Below the pieces are notes generated by a model, which saw only the letters and a program-made list of their open reading frames with translations, did not search any database and was not told the origin of the DNA. Positions 24,784 to 35,370 of a stretch of DNA of 64,000 nucleotides are shown here, piece by piece. Within the stretch, counting starts at the first letter, position 1. Every line of letters starts with the position of its first letter. The translations under genes were made by a program, and so were the position numbers. This DNA is from Ensifer sp. PDNC004 (GTDB taxonomy: Bacteria; Pseudomonadota; Alphaproteobacteria; Rhizobiales; Rhizobiaceae): assembly GCF_016919405.1 (NCBI RefSeq), contig NZ_CP070353.1:2418001-2482000 (forward strand), written 5' to 3'.

Positions 24784-26265
24784 CTAGTGGCGGAACTTCG
24801 AACGGAAGGCGTCGAGCGGCACCGGGCGGTCGGGGAGTTCGATGCGAAACAGCGTGCCGGGCGTCGGCTTTTCGACGAGGGCGATGGTGCCGCCATGGGC
24901 AAGTACAAGCTCGCGCGCGATCGCCAGCCCAAGTCCGGTGCCGCCTGAGCGCGCCGAGCCGCGGAAAGCGGCAAACAGGTTTTCTCGCGCCTTGGGCGGC
25001 ATGCCGGGGCCAGTGTCGTCCACGGAAATGGTGACGACGCTGCCGATGCGCATGGCGGAGACGACAACGGCGCGTGGGCGCCCGTCCTCGGGTTCGTGAT
25101 TGGTCAGCGCCTGCACGGCGTTGCGGCAGATATTGTGCACCACCCGGAAGAGCTGCTCGCTGTCGGCGTCGACTTCGAGGTCGTCCTGCATCTGGATCTG
25201 GAAATCGATGCCGGATTGCGGATCGATCGCCAGCAGTTCGGCGACATCGGAGACCAGCGGCTTCAGCGCGACGAAGCGCCGATGCGGCTCGGCCTCGGTG
25301 GTGCGACCGTAGGACAGGACTTCGCGGGTGTAGCCGACGGCGCGGTCGATGGTGCGCAACAGGGTCGGCGCGAAGCGCTTGACCACCGGATCGTCCACAT
25401 CGGCCAGCCGGTCGGAAATCAGCTGCGCCGAGGACAGGATGTTGCGCATGTCGTGGTTGATCTTCGACACCGCGAGCCCGAGTTCGGCCAGGCTCTTCTG
25501 CTGCTTCAGCGTCTTTTGCAGTTCGCGCTGCATGCTGGCGAGATGCTGGCCGGCGACGGCGAGTTCGTCGTGGCCCTGCGGCGGCACGAGCACGCGGGCA
25601 GGATCGGCCGGGTCGTTGGAAAAGTCCTGCATGTTCGCCGTCATCCGCCGGATCGGCGCGATCAGCATGCGGTTGATGGCAAGAAAGATCAGCGCCGCGG
25701 TGATCAGCGAAATGATCAGCGACAGGACAAAGACATTGCGCGAGTAGACGAGCATCGCCTTGCGCAGGCTCGCATCCTTCATCAGGAGCTCGATCGTCGC
25801 GTCGCTTTCGCCAAGCGGACCATAGACGCGGATCACGCGGTCGCCGCCGAAAAGCAGCGTGTCGAAGGCATCGCGGATGGCCGCAACGGCGGTGGAATTG
25901 GCGACGTCGTATTCGCCCTGGATCTCGAGCGGCATGTCGGTCAGCGCGATCATGCGCGAGGCATCCTTGCGCCGGATGACGATCGCCTTGGTGCCGGTCG
26001 CCATCAGCGTGTCCTTCTGGACGCTGCGCGGCAGCTCGACATTCTGCAGGCCGTCGACGACGACGGCTGCGGCCGCTGCCGTATTCAGCCGATCCTCGAG
26101 CCAGCGGATACGCATGGTGGCAACGGACGGAGCGAAAATAAGCACTTCGGCCAGCATGACGAAAACGATGGTCAACAGCAGCAGCTTGCCGGATAGACCG
26201 CGGAAAAACCCGGCACTGGTTCTCAATGCCTCGCCTGCCTTCGCCGGACGTGTTTCTTCCGTCAT
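24784..26265 (-). CDS. HAMP-containing sensor histidine kinase (orphan)
   Basis: A 493-residue membrane kinase. First membrane helix is at about residues 27-47 (LLLLTIVFVMLAEVLIF), then a periplasmic sensor to about 175, a second helix (VFVLSLIISLITAALIFLA), a HAMP linker (RMLIAPIRRMTANM) and a coiled coil. The phosphoacceptor box is KINHDMRNILSSAQ near residue 275. The ATPase domain shows the N-box HNICRNAVQAL, G1 DDTGPGMP and G2 GGTGLGLAIAREL. No response regulator is adjacent, so its partner is elsewhere. The periplasmic part has no recognisable ligand signature. Confidence 0.92.
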   Translation of the reverse strand: MTEETRPAKAGEALRTSAGFFRGLSGKLLLLTIVFVMLAEVLIFAPSVATMRIRWLEDRLNTAAAAAVVVDGLQNVELPRSVQKDTLMATGTKAIVIRRKDASRMIALTDMPLEIQGEYDVANSTAVAAIRDAFDTLLFGGDRVIRVYGPLGESDATIELLMKDASLRKAMLVYSRNVFVLSLIISLITAALIFLAINRMLIAPIRRMTANMQDFSNDPADPARVLVPPQGHDELAVAGQHLASMQRELQKTLKQQKSLAELGLAVSKINHDMRNILSSAQLISDRLADVDDPVVKRFAPTLLRTIDRAVGYTREVLSYGRTTEAEPHRRFVALKPLVSDVAELLAIDPQSGIDFQIQMQDDLEVDADSEQLFRVVHNICRNAVQALTNHEPEDGRPRAVVVSAMRIGSVVTISVDDTGPGMPPKARENLFAAFRGSARSGGTGLGLAIARELVLAHGGTIALVEKPTPGTLFRIELPDRPVPLDAFRSKFRH

Positions 26266-26707
26266 GCCTTAAAAACTTTCCTGCCCGTCAACCAAAACGC
26301 CTGGGACCCCGTATGAACATCCGGGCCATGGGGCATCGCGCCTGAAGCGCATAATAGGAGATGGCCGCCGTTTTTCCAATCGCAGACGGACTTTGGAGGG
26401 TGCGGCATAGGCGCGGCCATCTCTCCGTCTCGTGCCGTCGATCATGACCAAGGATCGCATCCCGCTCATCTTTCTCCCCTTGCATCGCCGAAGAAAAATT
26501 CGGCACACCGCCGCCTCGGCTCGACCTACCTGCACAGAATTGGCATCGATGTAAGTCACCCAGGGAACAGTTCGCGTGGCGCCGTTGCGGACGACGACGA
26601 CAGCCCTGCCCATGATCAGGGGCAAGTCTTGATGGCTTCAAAAGCAGAAAGCCCGCGGCACCTTGTGGCACCGCGGGCTCCAATCACCTGGCGAGGCAAG
26701 CCGCCGA
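26266..26707. other. Gap between sensor kinase and chemoreceptor genes
   Basis: About 440 bp without a convincing gene. An open minus-strand frame (26269-26625) encodes an arginine-rich sequence with no ribosome site or recognisable motif and was not accepted. The left part must hold the sensor kinase promoter; the right end holds the chemoreceptor terminator. Confidence 0.6.
26650..26679 (-). terminator. Terminator after the chemoreceptor gene
   Basis: AGCCCGCGG/CCGCGGGCT arms around a 12-base loop; on the minus strand the stem is followed by TTTCTGCTTTT. It lies 29 bp beyond the chemoreceptor stop. Confidence 0.85.
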
Positions 26708-28711
26708 TCAGAACTCTTCCCAATCGTCCTTGGCGGCCGCCGCAGCGGCGCCGCCGCCGCCAAAGGCGCGGGCGACGTTGCCCATCATGCGCCGCGCCGG
26801 CGATGCGACCGGCTGGGCCGTCTCGCGGGCCACGGCGATCGGCCGCGCGGCAACATGGTCGACCTTGAAGTAGGCGATCAGGCTGGCGAGATTGTTGGCT
26901 TCGCCGGAGAGCTTGTGGGTTGCGGCATTCGCCTCTTCCACCATGGCAGCGTTCTGCTGGGTCACCTGGTCCATCTGGTTGACGGCGGTGCTGACTTCGC
27001 TGAGGCCTGTCGACTGTTCGCGTGCGGCGGTCGCGATCGAGTGGATGTGGTCGTTGATTTTCAGGACCCGTTCCTCGATCTCGCCAAGCGCCGAACCGGT
27101 CTCCTGCACCAGGCGGACACCGGTTGCCACTTCGCTGCCAGACTTGGAGATCAGCGACTTGATATCCTTGGCGGCACTTGCGGCACGTTGGGCGAGCTCG
27201 CGCACTTCCTGCGCGACGACGGCGAAGCCCTTGCCCGCGTCACCTGCTCGGGCCGCCTCGACACCGGCGTTCAGCGCCAGGAGGTTGGTCTGGAAGGCGA
27301 TTTCGTCGATCACGTTGGTGATCTGGCCGATTTCGCTCGAGGCCTGCTCGATCCGGCCCATGGCGTCGACGGCGTTGCGCACGACGGCTGCCGACTGCGC
27401 GGCGCTGTGCTTGGCCTCGTTGACCATGACGGTCGCTTCCTGCGCCCGCTCGGTGGAGCTCTTGACGGCGACCGTGATCTGATCGAGCGCTGCAGACGTT
27501 TCCTCAAGGGCGGCGGCCTGCTGTTCCGTCCGCTTCGACAGATCGTCGGCGGCCGAACGCAGCTCGGACGAATTGCCGTTGATCGAGTCGGTCGTCACAC
27601 GGACCTCGCGCAGCGTCTTTTGCAGCGTGGAGAGCGTCTCGTTGACGTTCTTCTGCAGCTCGGCGAAGGCGCCCTGGTAGTGGCCGTTCATGCTCTGGGT
27701 CAGGTCGCCGGCCGCAAGGCTCGCGATCACCCGGCGGGTTTCGGCGATACCGGCATCGACGCTGCCGACCAGCTCGTTGACGCTGCCAGCAAAGCGGTTG
27801 AGGTCGTCGTTCTCGTAGTCCTTGCCGATGCGCTTGGTGAAATCGCCGGCGGCGGCGGCCGCAACGACGACACCGATGCTCGACTGCAGGTCGGCGCTCT
27901 TTTCACGCAACACCGCTTCCTGCGCATTGAGGTCGCGCACGGCCAGGCCGTTCTGTTTGAAGACCTGCACGGCTTCGGCCATTTCGCCTATCTCGTCCGT
28001 GCGGCCCACGAAGGGCACGTCTGCGGTGAGATCGCCGCCAGCCAGTTGCTTCATCTTGCCGGTCAACTCGAGGATCGGACGGCTCAGATGGTTGGTGGCG
28101 ATATAGAATGCCGCGCCTATGCCGGCGATGAGGCCAAGGCCAGCGATAGCAAGAATCGTGATGATCACGCCGCGCTCGAAGACAGCAACGTCAGCCGTCA
28201 CGACTTCAAGCGTCTTCAGGTTGATGTCGACGACGCCGTCGATCTGCTCCTGGAACGCCTTGCGGTTGGCGCGATTGGCGTCAGTATTGCCCTGCTCGTT
28301 GGCAGCCTGCGGCGAAACTTCCTCGCCAAGACGGGCGGTCTCGACGCGGAAAGCCTTGAACTCCGCGGCGCGCGCGACCAGCGTGTCGAAGGAGGCCATG
28401 GTTTCAGCCGGGATCAGCAGGCGCCACTCGGCGAGCAGCGTATCGATCTTGTCGAGATTCTTGCGAATGCCTTCGGCGAAGGGCTTTGCCTTCTCAAGGG
28501 TCGGGGCGGCATAAATGCCACGCGATTCCATCACCACCGCGGTCACCAGGCGGTTGAGGCGCTCGGCATTGAAGGCGCGCTCCGCAACGTTCTCGTACTG
28601 ATGGAATTTTTCGTTGTATTTGTTGACCGCCACCAGCGACATGCCGGTCACAGCGATCGCCAGCATGCTCATGATGCCGACGATTAGATTGATCTTTCCG
28701 CGTATTTTCAT
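26708..28711 (-). CDS. Methyl-accepting chemotaxis protein
   Basis: A 667-residue chemoreceptor. The N-terminal helix ([23 protein letters not shown]) is followed by a helical periplasmic sensor to about residue 185, a second helix ([23 protein letters not shown]), HAMP domains and a long signalling coiled coil. The invariant hairpin tip [41 protein letters not shown] is near residue 480. The C-terminus ends DDWEEF, a pentapeptide like the CheR/CheB tether used by rhizobial receptors. An upstream GTG in frame was rejected; ATG 28711 has GGAGGT 4 bases ahead. No other chemotaxis genes are adjacent. Ligand unknown. Confidence 0.94.
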   Translation of the reverse strand: MKIRGKINLIVGIMSMLAIAVTGMSLVAVNKYNEKFHQYENVAERAFNAERLNRLVTAVVMESRGIYAAPTLEKAKPFAEGIRKNLDKIDTLLAEWRLLIPAETMASFDTLVARAAEFKAFRVETARLGEEVSPQAANEQGNTDANRANRKAFQEQIDGVVDINLKTLEVVTADVAVFERGVIITILAIAGLGLIAGIGAAFYIATNHLSRPILELTGKMKQLAGGDLTADVPFVGRTDEIGEMAEAVQVFKQNGLAVRDLNAQEAVLREKSADLQSSIGVVVAAAAAGDFTKRIGKDYENDDLNRFAGSVNELVGSVDAGIAETRRVIASLAAGDLTQSMNGHYQGAFAELQKNVNETLSTLQKTLREVRVTTDSINGNSSELRSAADDLSKRTEQQAAALEETSAALDQITVAVKSSTERAQEATVMVNEAKHSAAQSAAVVRNAVDAMGRIEQASSEIGQITNVIDEIAFQTNLLALNAGVEAARAGDAGKGFAVVAQEVRELAQRAASAAKDIKSLISKSGSEVATGVRLVQETGSALGEIEERVLKINDHIHSIATAAREQSTGLSEVSTAVNQMDQVTQQNAAMVEEANAATHKLSGEANNLASLIAYFKVDHVAARPIAVARETAQPVASPARRMMGNVARAFGGGGAAAAAAKDDWEEF

Positions 28712-29108
28712 CCCGACCTCCACGGAGTGACGAGAGCGTCCGATTATCGGACATGCCGCCGCCCCATATGCACCGGGAAGACCCTAAAATAGGCGTGGTT
28801 AATAAAGCTCGTCGGCCTCGACCGGCATTCTGGGGAGATCCAGTTAGGGCTCCCTTTACCAATCTCGGCTAGTTGACCTTCCTTTTCGCGGTCCGACGGA
28901 TCGCCATTGGCGGGTGCACCGGCGCTTTTTGCGGCGCTGTCGCCACTGAATCGCCGCCCGCAATTGACTTTCCGGGAAAATTCCCCTTATAAGCCGCCCA
29001 CGTCCGGTCAAGCCCTCCTGCCCGAAATGGCGGAGCCATGTCCGATAACGTAAACGCTCCTTGCTACACGCAAACCCAAGAAGGGCCGCACACCGCGGTA
29101 TTAAATAA
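28712..29108. other. Gap upstream of rpmH
   Basis: About 400 bp with no gene. The left part carries the divergent chemoreceptor promoter, not resolved. The right part carries the rpmH promoter (28964-28992) and its leader of about 110 bases, which includes several short C- and A-rich stretches but no clear hairpin. Confidence 0.6.
28964..28992 (+). promoter_or_regulatory. Housekeeping promoter for rpmH-rnpA-yidC
   Basis: TTGACT at 28964-28969 and TTATAA at 28987-28992 with 17-bp spacing, a near-consensus sigma-70-type promoter in an otherwise GC-rich region. It points toward rpmH, whose start lies 117 bp downstream of the -10 box. Confidence 0.75.
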
Positions 29109-29243
29109 ATGAAGCGTACTTACCAACCGTCCAAGCTTGTCCGCAAGCGTCGCCACGGCTTCCGTTCGCGTATGGCTACCAAGGGTGGCCAGAAGGTCCT
29201 CGCAGCCCGCCGGGCTCGTGGCCGCAAGCGTCTTTCGGCTTAA
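29109..29243 (+). CDS. rpmH: 50S ribosomal protein L34
   Basis: A 44-residue, very basic protein matching L34 throughout: [22 protein letters not shown], then [21 protein letters not shown]. It sits near the peptide exit side of the 50S subunit. It is first in the conserved rpmH-rnpA-yidC order, 32 bp before rnpA. The strong promoter upstream fits a ribosomal protein gene. No classical ribosome-binding site is seen ahead of the ATG; AAATAAATG is AT-rich instead. Confidence 0.98.
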   Translation: MKRTYQPSKLVRKRRHGFRSRMATKGGQKVLAARRARGRKRLSA

Positions 29244-29275
29244 GCCGAAACTGCCCGAAACCAGTGTCCGGGCAC

Positions 29276-29662
29276 ATGACGTCAGATAAAGACAAAACGA
29301 CTGTCGGGCGGCTGAAAAGCCGTCCGCAGTTTTTGGCCGTTCGGGCTGGAGAAGGCCGCAGAGGCCCCCTGTTTCTCCTCGAAGTGCTCGACCGCAACGA
29401 TCCGGAAGGCGAAGCCCGCGTCGGCTTCACCGTGACCAAGAAACACGGCAATGCCGTCGAGCGAAACCGGATGCGCCGACGCCTGAAAGAGGCGGTGCGG
29501 CTTTCCGCCGGGTTTGCAATGAAACCCGGACACGACTATGTGATTGTCGCCCGACGCGAACTCCTGAATGCTCCCTTCGACGCCTTGACCCGGGGCCTTC
29601 ACGAGCGCATCGAAAACAAGCCGAAACAGAAGCGGCCGCCGGCCGGTTCCAGGAAACTATGA
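29276..29662 (+). CDS. rnpA: Ribonuclease P protein component
   Basis: Protein subunit that helps RNase P RNA cleave tRNA 5' leaders. The 128-residue product contains the conserved basic helix [18 protein letters not shown] near residues 58-75 and FTVTKKHG before it, with DYVIVARRE near 92. Two starts are possible: ATG at 29276 or GTG at 29264 in the same frame. The ATG was chosen, as neither has a good ribosome site. Its last codons overlap the yidC ATG by 4 bp (ATGA), so expression is coupled. Confidence 0.93.
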   Translation: MTSDKDKTTVGRLKSRPQFLAVRAGEGRRGPLFLLEVLDRNDPEGEARVGFTVTKKHGNAVERNRMRRRLKEAVRLSAGFAMKPGHDYVIVARRELLNAPFDALTRGLHERIENKPKQKRPPAGSRKL

Positions 29663-31449
29663 TGGAAAAAAACCGCAACTATTTCGTGGCGATTGGCCTG
29701 TCCGTGCTGATCCTCATTGCCTGGCAGTTCCTTTACGTCAATCCGAAGATTGAAAAGGAACGCATCGCTGCGGAAGCGCTGCAGGCCCAGCAGGCACAGT
29801 CGCAGCCGGCAACACCGACACAGCAGACGCCAGGCCAGGCCCTGCCGGGCGGCGGCGCAATCCCGGGTGCCGGTGAAAACCGCGACCAGGCGATTGCCAA
29901 GTCGGCTCGCGTTGCGATCGACACGCCGGCGCTTTCCGGCTCCATCAACCTGACCGGCGCCCGCTTCGACGACCTGAAGCTCAAGGAGTACCGCGAGACG
30001 GTCGATCCGAAGAGCCCGGTCATCACCCTTTTCAGCCCGGCTGAAACCGCTGACGGCTACTTTGCCGAAATCGGCTATGTCGGCAGCGACGCGACCGGCA
30101 CCGTGCCCGGCCCGCAGACCGTCTGGACGCTTTCGGGCGGCGACAAACTGACCTCGGCAACCCCGGTGACGCTGACCTTCACCAACGAAAAGGGCGTCAC
30201 GTTCAACCGCACCATCTCGGTTGACGAACATTACATGTTCCAGGTGGTCGACAGCATCAAGAACGGCGCAGCCGAGCCCCTCAGCCTTTCCTCCTACGGC
30301 CGCGTGACCCGCTTCAACAAGCCGACGACGCCGAGCGTCTACGTGCTGCATGAAGGCTTCATCGGCGTGCTTGGCGAGCACGGCCTGCAGGAACTGAAGT
30401 ACGGCAAGATCGAAGACGAAAAGTCGGTCGAGCCGGGCAAGGCTACCGGCGGCTGGCTCGGCATCACCGACAAGTACTGGGCAGCGGCCATCGTTCCGCC
30501 GCAGGCAACCCCCTACGACACCCGCTTCACGCACTTTACCGACGGTCGCGCCCGCTACCAGAGCGACTACAAGAGCGACGCGATCACGGTCGCGCCTGGC
30601 CAGTCCTCGGAAATCAAGAACCTCGTCTTTGCCGGCGCCAAGGAAGTTCCTGTCGTCGACAACTATGAAGTGGCCTACTCGATCCCCAACTTCGACAAGC
30701 TGATCGACTGGGGCTGGTTCTACTTCATCACCAAGCCGATGTTCAAAATGATGGATTTCTTCTTCCGTCTGTTCGGCAACTTCGGCATCGCGATCCTGAT
30801 CACCACGATCGTCGTCAAGGGTCTGTTCTTCCCGCTTGCCAACAAGCAGTACGCATCGATGGCGAACATGAAGAAGGTTCAGCCGAAGATGGAGGAACTG
30901 AAGAAGAAGTTCGGCGACGACCGCATGGGGCTGCAGCAGGCGATGATGCAGCTCTACAAGGAAGAGAAGATCAACCCGCTGGCAGGCTGCTGGCCGATCC
31001 TCATCCAGATCCCGGTGTTCTTCGCGCTCTACAAGGTGATCTACATCACCATCGAGATGCGCCACGCGCCGTTCTTCGGCTGGATCCACGACCTTTCGGC
31101 GCCCGATCCGACGACGATCGTCAACCTCTTCGGCCTCCTGCCGTTCGACGGTCCGGCCTTCCTGCACCTCGGTGTCTGGCCGATCATCATGGGCGTCACC
31201 ATGTTCGTGCAGATGCGCATGAACCCGACGCCGCCGGATCCGACCCAGGCGATGCTGTTCACCTGGATGCCCGTGGTCTTCACCTTCATGCTGGCCTCGT
31301 TCCCGGCCGGTCTCGTGATCTACTGGGCCTGGAACAACACGCTTTCGGTGCTGCAGCAGTCGATCATCATGAAGCGCCAGGGCGTGAAGATCGAGCTCTT
31401 CGACAATCTGAAGGGCCTGTTCTCGAAGAAACCCAAACCGGCGGAATGA
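29659..31449 (+). CDS. yidC: Membrane protein insertase YidC/Oxa1
   Basis: Inserts and folds proteins in the inner membrane, alone or with SecYEG. The 596-residue protein has the N-terminal anchor [26 protein letters not shown], a Gln/Pro/Ala-rich linker (residues 35-75), the large periplasmic beta domain to about 345, and the conserved five-helix core from about 360 ([64 protein letters not shown]). It overlaps rnpA by 4 bp and is closed by a strong terminator. Confidence 0.97.
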   Translation: MMEKNRNYFVAIGLSVLILIAWQFLYVNPKIEKERIAAEALQAQQAQSQPATPTQQTPGQALPGGGAIPGAGENRDQAIAKSARVAIDTPALSGSINLTGARFDDLKLKEYRETVDPKSPVITLFSPAETADGYFAEIGYVGSDATGTVPGPQTVWTLSGGDKLTSATPVTLTFTNEKGVTFNRTISVDEHYMFQVVDSIKNGAAEPLSLSSYGRVTRFNKPTTPSVYVLHEGFIGVLGEHGLQELKYGKIEDEKSVEPGKATGGWLGITDKYWAAAIVPPQATPYDTRFTHFTDGRARYQSDYKSDAITVAPGQSSEIKNLVFAGAKEVPVVDNYEVAYSIPNFDKLIDWGWFYFITKPMFKMMDFFFRLFGNFGIAILITTIVVKGLFFPLANKQYASMANMKKVQPKMEELKKKFGDDRMGLQQAMMQLYKEEKINPLAGCWPILIQIPVFFALYKVIYITIEMRHAPFFGWIHDLSAPDPTTIVNLFGLLPFDGPAFLHLGVWPIIMGVTMFVQMRMNPTPPDPTQAMLFTWMPVVFTFMLASFPAGLVIYWAWNNTLSVLQQSIIMKRQGVKIELFDNLKGLFSKKPKPAE

Positions 31450-31473
31450 CGCCGGCCGACACCACAATCGCAG

Positions 31474-31502
31474 AGCCCCGGACTTCGGTCCGGGGCTTTT
31501 TT
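31474..31502 (+). terminator. Strong terminator after yidC
   Basis: Perfect 10-bp stem AGCCCCGGAC/GTCCGGGGCT with a stabilising TTCG loop, followed by TTTTTTGTTT. Confidence 0.95.
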
Positions 31503-31607
31503 GTTTCCACGCCGCGGCGCGACACGCGGATGGCGTTGACGCGGGCGTGCGGTCCGGGCATCTGGCGTTATTGAAATCAGCGTCCCCCTGCTCCAGGACA
31601 ACTTGCC

Positions 31608-32540
31608 ATGACCGACCCGTCGGCCACTTCCGCCCCGTTTGCCGCCAACGAGAAGCTTGGCGCCCTGCTCGTCTTCGGCTCGGCCTTCTTCTGGAGCTTC
31701 GGCGGGGCCATTGCGCGCTTCCTGCACATTTCCGACAGCTGGACGATCGTCTTCTGGCGCTGCCTGTTCGCCGGCCTGTTCCTGCTCGCCTTCATGCTGG
31801 TGCGCGACGGACCGCGCGGCACGGTGGCGCTGTTCAAGGGCATGGGCTGGCCGGGCATCGCCGTCGGGCTCTGTTTCACCATCGCCTCGACGTCCTTCAT
31901 CATTGCGATCTCCTACACGACGATCGCCAATGTCGTTCTGCTCGGCGCCGGTGTGCCGCTGTTTGCAGCGCTGATGAGCTGGGTATTGTTTCGCGAACGG
32001 GTCTCCCGCTTCACGTGGGGGGCGATCACCGCGGTCATCTTCGGCGTCGGGATCATGGTGTCGGAAAGCCTGACCGGAACAATGTCACCGGTCGGCGACG
32101 CGCTGGCGCTCTTGATCCCCGTCGTGTTCGCACTGGCAACCGTCATTACCCGCCGCTACCCGCATGTGCGCATGACGCCCGCCACCTGCTTCGGCTGCTT
32201 TGCCGCAAGCGGCATTGCCGCCAGCCAATCATCGGGCCTGGCGGTGAGCGGAGGCGAACTCGCGCTGCTCTTCGTCTTCGGCGCCTTCAACCTCGGGCTT
32301 GGCATGGCGCTCTTCGTCACCGGCGCCCGGCTGGTGCCCTCGGCGCTGGCCGCACTGCTCGGGACGGCGGAAACCGTGCTGGGGCCGCTCTGGGTCGCGA
32401 TCATCCATGGCGAAGTGCCGAGCAGCCGGACGATCGTCGGCGGCACCTTCATTCTTCTGGCGTTGCTTGCCTACTTGCTCAACGAATTCCGGCGGACGCA
32501 AACCATCCCCACACGGCCGGTCCGCACGCCGACGCCTTGA
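31608..32540 (+). CDS. DMT-superfamily (EamA) transporter
   Basis: A 310-residue permease with ten hydrophobic helices arranged as two EamA repeats. The first runs from [22 protein letters not shown] to about residue 150, and the second begins with [37 protein letters not shown] near residue 255 is the typical last-loop motif of these drug/metabolite exporters. The substrate is not predictable. It lies between yidC and engB and is independent of yidC because of the terminator; engB starts 38 bp after it. Confidence 0.88.
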   Translation: MTDPSATSAPFAANEKLGALLVFGSAFFWSFGGAIARFLHISDSWTIVFWRCLFAGLFLLAFMLVRDGPRGTVALFKGMGWPGIAVGLCFTIASTSFIIAISYTTIANVVLLGAGVPLFAALMSWVLFRERVSRFTWGAITAVIFGVGIMVSESLTGTMSPVGDALALLIPVVFALATVITRRYPHVRMTPATCFGCFAASGIAASQSSGLAVSGGELALLFVFGAFNLGLGMALFVTGARLVPSALAALLGTAETVLGPLWVAIIHGEVPSSRTIVGGTFILLALLAYLLNEFRRTQTIPTRPVRTPTP

Positions 32541-32578
32541 CATCCACGGCCAAAACCTTGAAGCCAAGGACTTTCTCG

Positions 32579-33250
32579 ATGAAGGACCGACCGCCGATGG
32601 CCGATACCAGACCCAAAGACGACAAGCCGTTGTTCGGCCGGCCGTGGATTTTCATTCGCGGCGTTCCCGCCATGAAATTCCTGCCACCCGAAGGACCGGC
32701 CGAGATTGCCTTTGCCGGTCGCTCGAACGTCGGCAAATCGTCGTTGATCAACGCGCTGGTCGGCCACAAGGGCCTGGCGAGAACCTCCAATACCCCTGGC
32801 CGCACGCAAGAACTCAACTACTTCGTGCCGGACGGTTTTTCCGGCGAGGCCGACGACCTGCCGCCGATGGCGCTCGTCGACATGCCCGGCTACGGCTATG
32901 CCCAGGCGCCGAAGGACCAGGTCGATGCCTGGACGAAACTCGTCTTCGACTATCTGCGCGGCCGCTCGACGCTGAAGCGCGTCTATGTGCTGATCGACAG
33001 CCGTCACGGCATCAAGAAGAACGACGACGAGGTGCTCGACCTGCTCGACAAGGCAGCGGTCTCCTATCAGCTCGTGTTGACCAAGACCGACAAGATCAAG
33101 GCCGCCGGCGTACCGCGGCTGGTCGCCGAGACGCTCGAAAAGATCAAGAAGCATCCGGCGGCCTATCCGGAGGTCCTTTCGACCTCTTCGGAAAAGGGGG
33201 AAGGTCTCGAGGAACTGCGGGCCGCGATCGCCACGGCGATTGCCCACTAG
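32579..33250 (+). CDS. engB: Ribosome biogenesis GTP-binding protein EngB/YsxC
   Basis: A 223-residue essential GTPase that assists assembly of the large ribosomal subunit. GTPase motifs are clear: G1 GRSNVGKSS near residue 44, G2 [15 protein letters not shown]3 DMPGYGYAQ near 101, G4 TKTDK near 163 and G5 STSSEKGEG near 195. Start at 32579 has AAGGA 8 bases upstream; an internal ATG at 32597 is an alternative. It follows the DMT transporter by 38 bp and may be co-transcribed with it. Confidence 0.94.
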   Translation: MKDRPPMADTRPKDDKPLFGRPWIFIRGVPAMKFLPPEGPAEIAFAGRSNVGKSSLINALVGHKGLARTSNTPGRTQELNYFVPDGFSGEADDLPPMALVDMPGYGYAQAPKDQVDAWTKLVFDYLRGRSTLKRVYVLIDSRHGIKKNDDEVLDLLDKAAVSYQLVLTKTDKIKAAGVPRLVAETLEKIKKHPAAYPEVLSTSSEKGEGLEELRAAIATAIAH

Positions 33251-33400
33251 CGGAACCCGCGGGACAAACCCGGGGCGGCGCGGCCTCGACAACCGCTGCC
33301 AATCCTCTGTCTTTGATCTCTGTCACTACCCCGACATGCAATCCGCTCTATCTCTGCGTTGCGCCCAGAACGGTGGCGCGGCCAGAGATAGGAGTGAGAC

Positions 33401-33937
33401 ATGTCCGATTTGATCGTTGTCGGGTTCGATTCCCCCGAGGAGGCTGACAGGGTTCTGGTCCGGCTCGCCGGGCTGAAGAAGGAATATCTGATCGACCTCG
33501 AGGATGCGGTGGTCGTCGTGCGCGACACCGAAGGCAAGGTCCACCTGAAGCAGAGCCTCAACCTGACGGCCGTCGGCGCCACCTCGGGCCTGCTCTCCGG
33601 CTCGCTCTGGGGCGGCCTGGTCGGCCTTCTGTTCCTCAATCCGCTGGCGGGCTTTGCAATCGGCGGCGCGCTTGGCGCGGGTGCCGGCGCTCTTTCGGGG
33701 TCGCTCAGCGACTACGGCATCGACGACGAATTCATCAAGTCGCTCGGCAACACCATCCCGAACAATTCCTCCGCTCTGTTCATCCTGGTGCGCAAGGTTC
33801 AGCCGGAAAAGGTTCTCGCCGAATTCCCCGACCTGCGCGGCCGCGTGCTGAAGACGTCGCTTTCGCCAGAACAGGAGCAGAAGCTGCAGGCAGCCCTCTC
33901 CGGCGCAGCACCGGCTACGCCGCCTGCCGGCGCCTAG
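33401..33937 (+). CDS. DUF1269 (general stress-type) membrane protein
   Basis: A 178-residue DUF1269 protein. It starts MSDLIVVGFDSPEEADRVLVRL, and has a glycine-rich membrane hairpin in the middle (GLLSGSLWGGLVGLLFLNPLAGFAIGGALGAGAGALSG, residues 65-103), then DYGIDDEFIKSLGNTIPNNSSALFILVR. The Gly-zipper centre suggests membrane insertion. Family members are linked to stress conditions, but the molecular role is unknown. It stands alone, convergent with msrB 14 bp away. Confidence 0.85.
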   Translation: MSDLIVVGFDSPEEADRVLVRLAGLKKEYLIDLEDAVVVVRDTEGKVHLKQSLNLTAVGATSGLLSGSLWGGLVGLLFLNPLAGFAIGGALGAGAGALSGSLSDYGIDDEFIKSLGNTIPNNSSALFILVRKVQPEKVLAEFPDLRGRVLKTSLSPEQEQKLQAALSGAAPATPPAGA

Positions 33938-33950
33938 TCGTCCGGCTGGC

Positions 33951-34442
33951 TTATCGAGACATCGCGAAGGCAAGCGCCAAGCCATTGATGCAATGGCGCT
34001 TGCCGGTCGGTGGCGGGCCGTCGTCGAAGACGTGACCGAGGTGGCCGCCGCAACGGCGACAATGGCATTCCGTCCGGGTCATGAGCAGCGAATTGTCTTC
34101 CCGTGTCGCCACGGCATTGGGGAGCGATTGCCAGAAGCTTGGCCAGCCCGTGCCGCTGTCATATTTCGCCGCGGACGAATAGAGCGGTAGCGCGCAGCCG
34201 GCGCATTGAAACGTGCCCTTGCGCTTTTCGTGGTTGAGCGCGCTGGTAAAGGGGCGCTCCGTATCCTCGTGCCGCAGGATTCGGTACTGGTCGTCGGTGA
34301 GGATCGCCCGCCATTCGGCATCGGATTTGACGACTTCGAAGGTCTCCGTTCCCGCAGCCCATGCCAGCGGCGTGAGGCCGCGAACCGCGAATGCTGCGGC
34401 CAATGCCGTGCCTGCCATCAGGAAGACGCGCCGGCTGATCAT
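33951..34442 (-). CDS. msrB: Peptide-methionine (R)-S-oxide reductase, exported
   Basis: Reduces methionine-R-sulfoxide in oxidised proteins. The 163-residue protein starts with a twin-arginine-type signal, MISRRVFLMAGTALAAAFAV to about AWA at residue 29, so it should act in the periplasm. The SelR domain follows: zinc-binding CAGC and CRRCGGH pairs, SGTGWPSFW near residue 95, HLGHVFDDGP near 134 and the catalytic cysteine in RHCINGLAL near 151. It lies beside a fasciclin protein and an ECF sigma/anti-sigma pair on the same strand, suggesting an envelope oxidative-stress group. Confidence 0.94.
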   Translation of the reverse strand: MISRRVFLMAGTALAAAFAVRGLTPLAWAAGTETFEVVKSDAEWRAILTDDQYRILRHEDTERPFTSALNHEKRKGTFQCAGCALPLYSSAAKYDSGTGWPSFWQSLPNAVATREDNSLLMTRTECHCRRCGGHLGHVFDDGPPPTGKRHCINGLALAFAMSR

Positions 34443-34647
34443 GATAACCTCCTACCTGACCTAAAGCGCTTTACGATCATTCGTGCGGTGCGCTGTAAGT
34501 TGTCGATTTGTCGGATGTCGAGATCGACGATATCGCCCGGACGGAGGCACTGCAAAACAATGCCGTTCAAAGCGTCGTGACGCGGCGAAAAGCCATCCCG
34601 TAGACAGATGCGCCAGGCCGCTGGCAGCGGCCCGGCGCTACAGAGGG

Positions 34648-35205
34648 TCAGCTTTTCGGCAGGAGAACCTTGTCGATCACGTGGATGACGCCGTTCGACT
34701 GCTTGACGTCGGCGATCGTTACCGTCGCGGTACCGCCGGTTTCGTCGGTCAGCATCAGCTTGCCGCCATCTTCCCTGGCTTTCAGCACACAGCCCCCGAC
34801 CGTCTTGACGTCATGCTCGCCGCCGTCCTTCTTGATCATCTCGGCAATCGTCGCCGACATCGCGTCGGCGGCAACCACATGGCAGGTCAGGACCTTGGCG
34901 AGCTTGTCCTTGTTTTCCGGCTTCAGCAACGTGTCGACAGTACCGGCCGGCAGTGCGTCAAAGGCGGCATTCGTCGGCGCAAACACCGTGAATGGCCCCT
35001 TGCCCTCCAGCGTCTTCACCAGGCCGGCGGCCTTGACGGCGGCGACCAGCGTCGTGTGATCCTTGGAATTGACCGCGTTTTCGACAATGTTTTTCTCCGC
35101 ATACATCGGCGCGCCGCCGACCATCGGATTTTCGGCGTGGGCGACGAATGCACTTGCTGCGAGGACGGACGCTGTTGCGACCAAGCGGATGGCAGACGTG
35201 AACAT
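34648..35205 (-). CDS. Fasciclin (FAS1) domain secreted protein
   Basis: A 185-residue secreted protein with a Sec signal (MFTSAIRLVATASVLAASAFVAHA, residues 1-24) and one FAS1 domain. Marks are LVAAVKAAGLVKTLEGKGPFTVFAPTNAAFDALP (H1 region, near 60-93) and the C-terminal NGVIHVIDKVLLPKS (H2 region). FAS1 domains act in cell-surface adhesion; bacterial single-domain forms are often under ECF sigma control. Start at 35205 follows AGGAAG. It lies between msrB and the anti-sigma factor gene. Confidence 0.92.
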   Translation of the reverse strand: MFTSAIRLVATASVLAASAFVAHAENPMVGGAPMYAEKNIVENAVNSKDHTTLVAAVKAAGLVKTLEGKGPFTVFAPTNAAFDALPAGTVDTLLKPENKDKLAKVLTCHVVAADAMSATIAEMIKKDGGEHDVKTVGGCVLKAREDGGKLMLTDETGGTATVTIADVKQSNGVIHVIDKVLLPKS

Positions 35206-35370
35206 CTTCTCTTCCTTCCTGTTGAGGGAGGCGGCATAGCGCCGCCCGCCGAAGCTGCCGTTCCCTGCGGGGAACAGGACAAGCAACGGAAGGACGACAG
35301 AAAGAGTTTCAGGAATTCGCGGGGAAAGTTAGCCGACTGATAAATAACGATATTTAATAGGCTGCTGTGA

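Noticed and set aside
26269-26625. Minus-strand open frame in the kinase-chemoreceptor gap
   Set aside because: Arginine-rich low-information product, no ribosome site, no recognisable domain; typical of chance open frames in GC-rich DNA.
28712-29300. Chromosome replication origin near rpmH
   Set aside because: In many bacteria rpmH is next to dnaA, but no dnaA, no cluster of DnaA boxes and no AT-rich unwinding region were seen.
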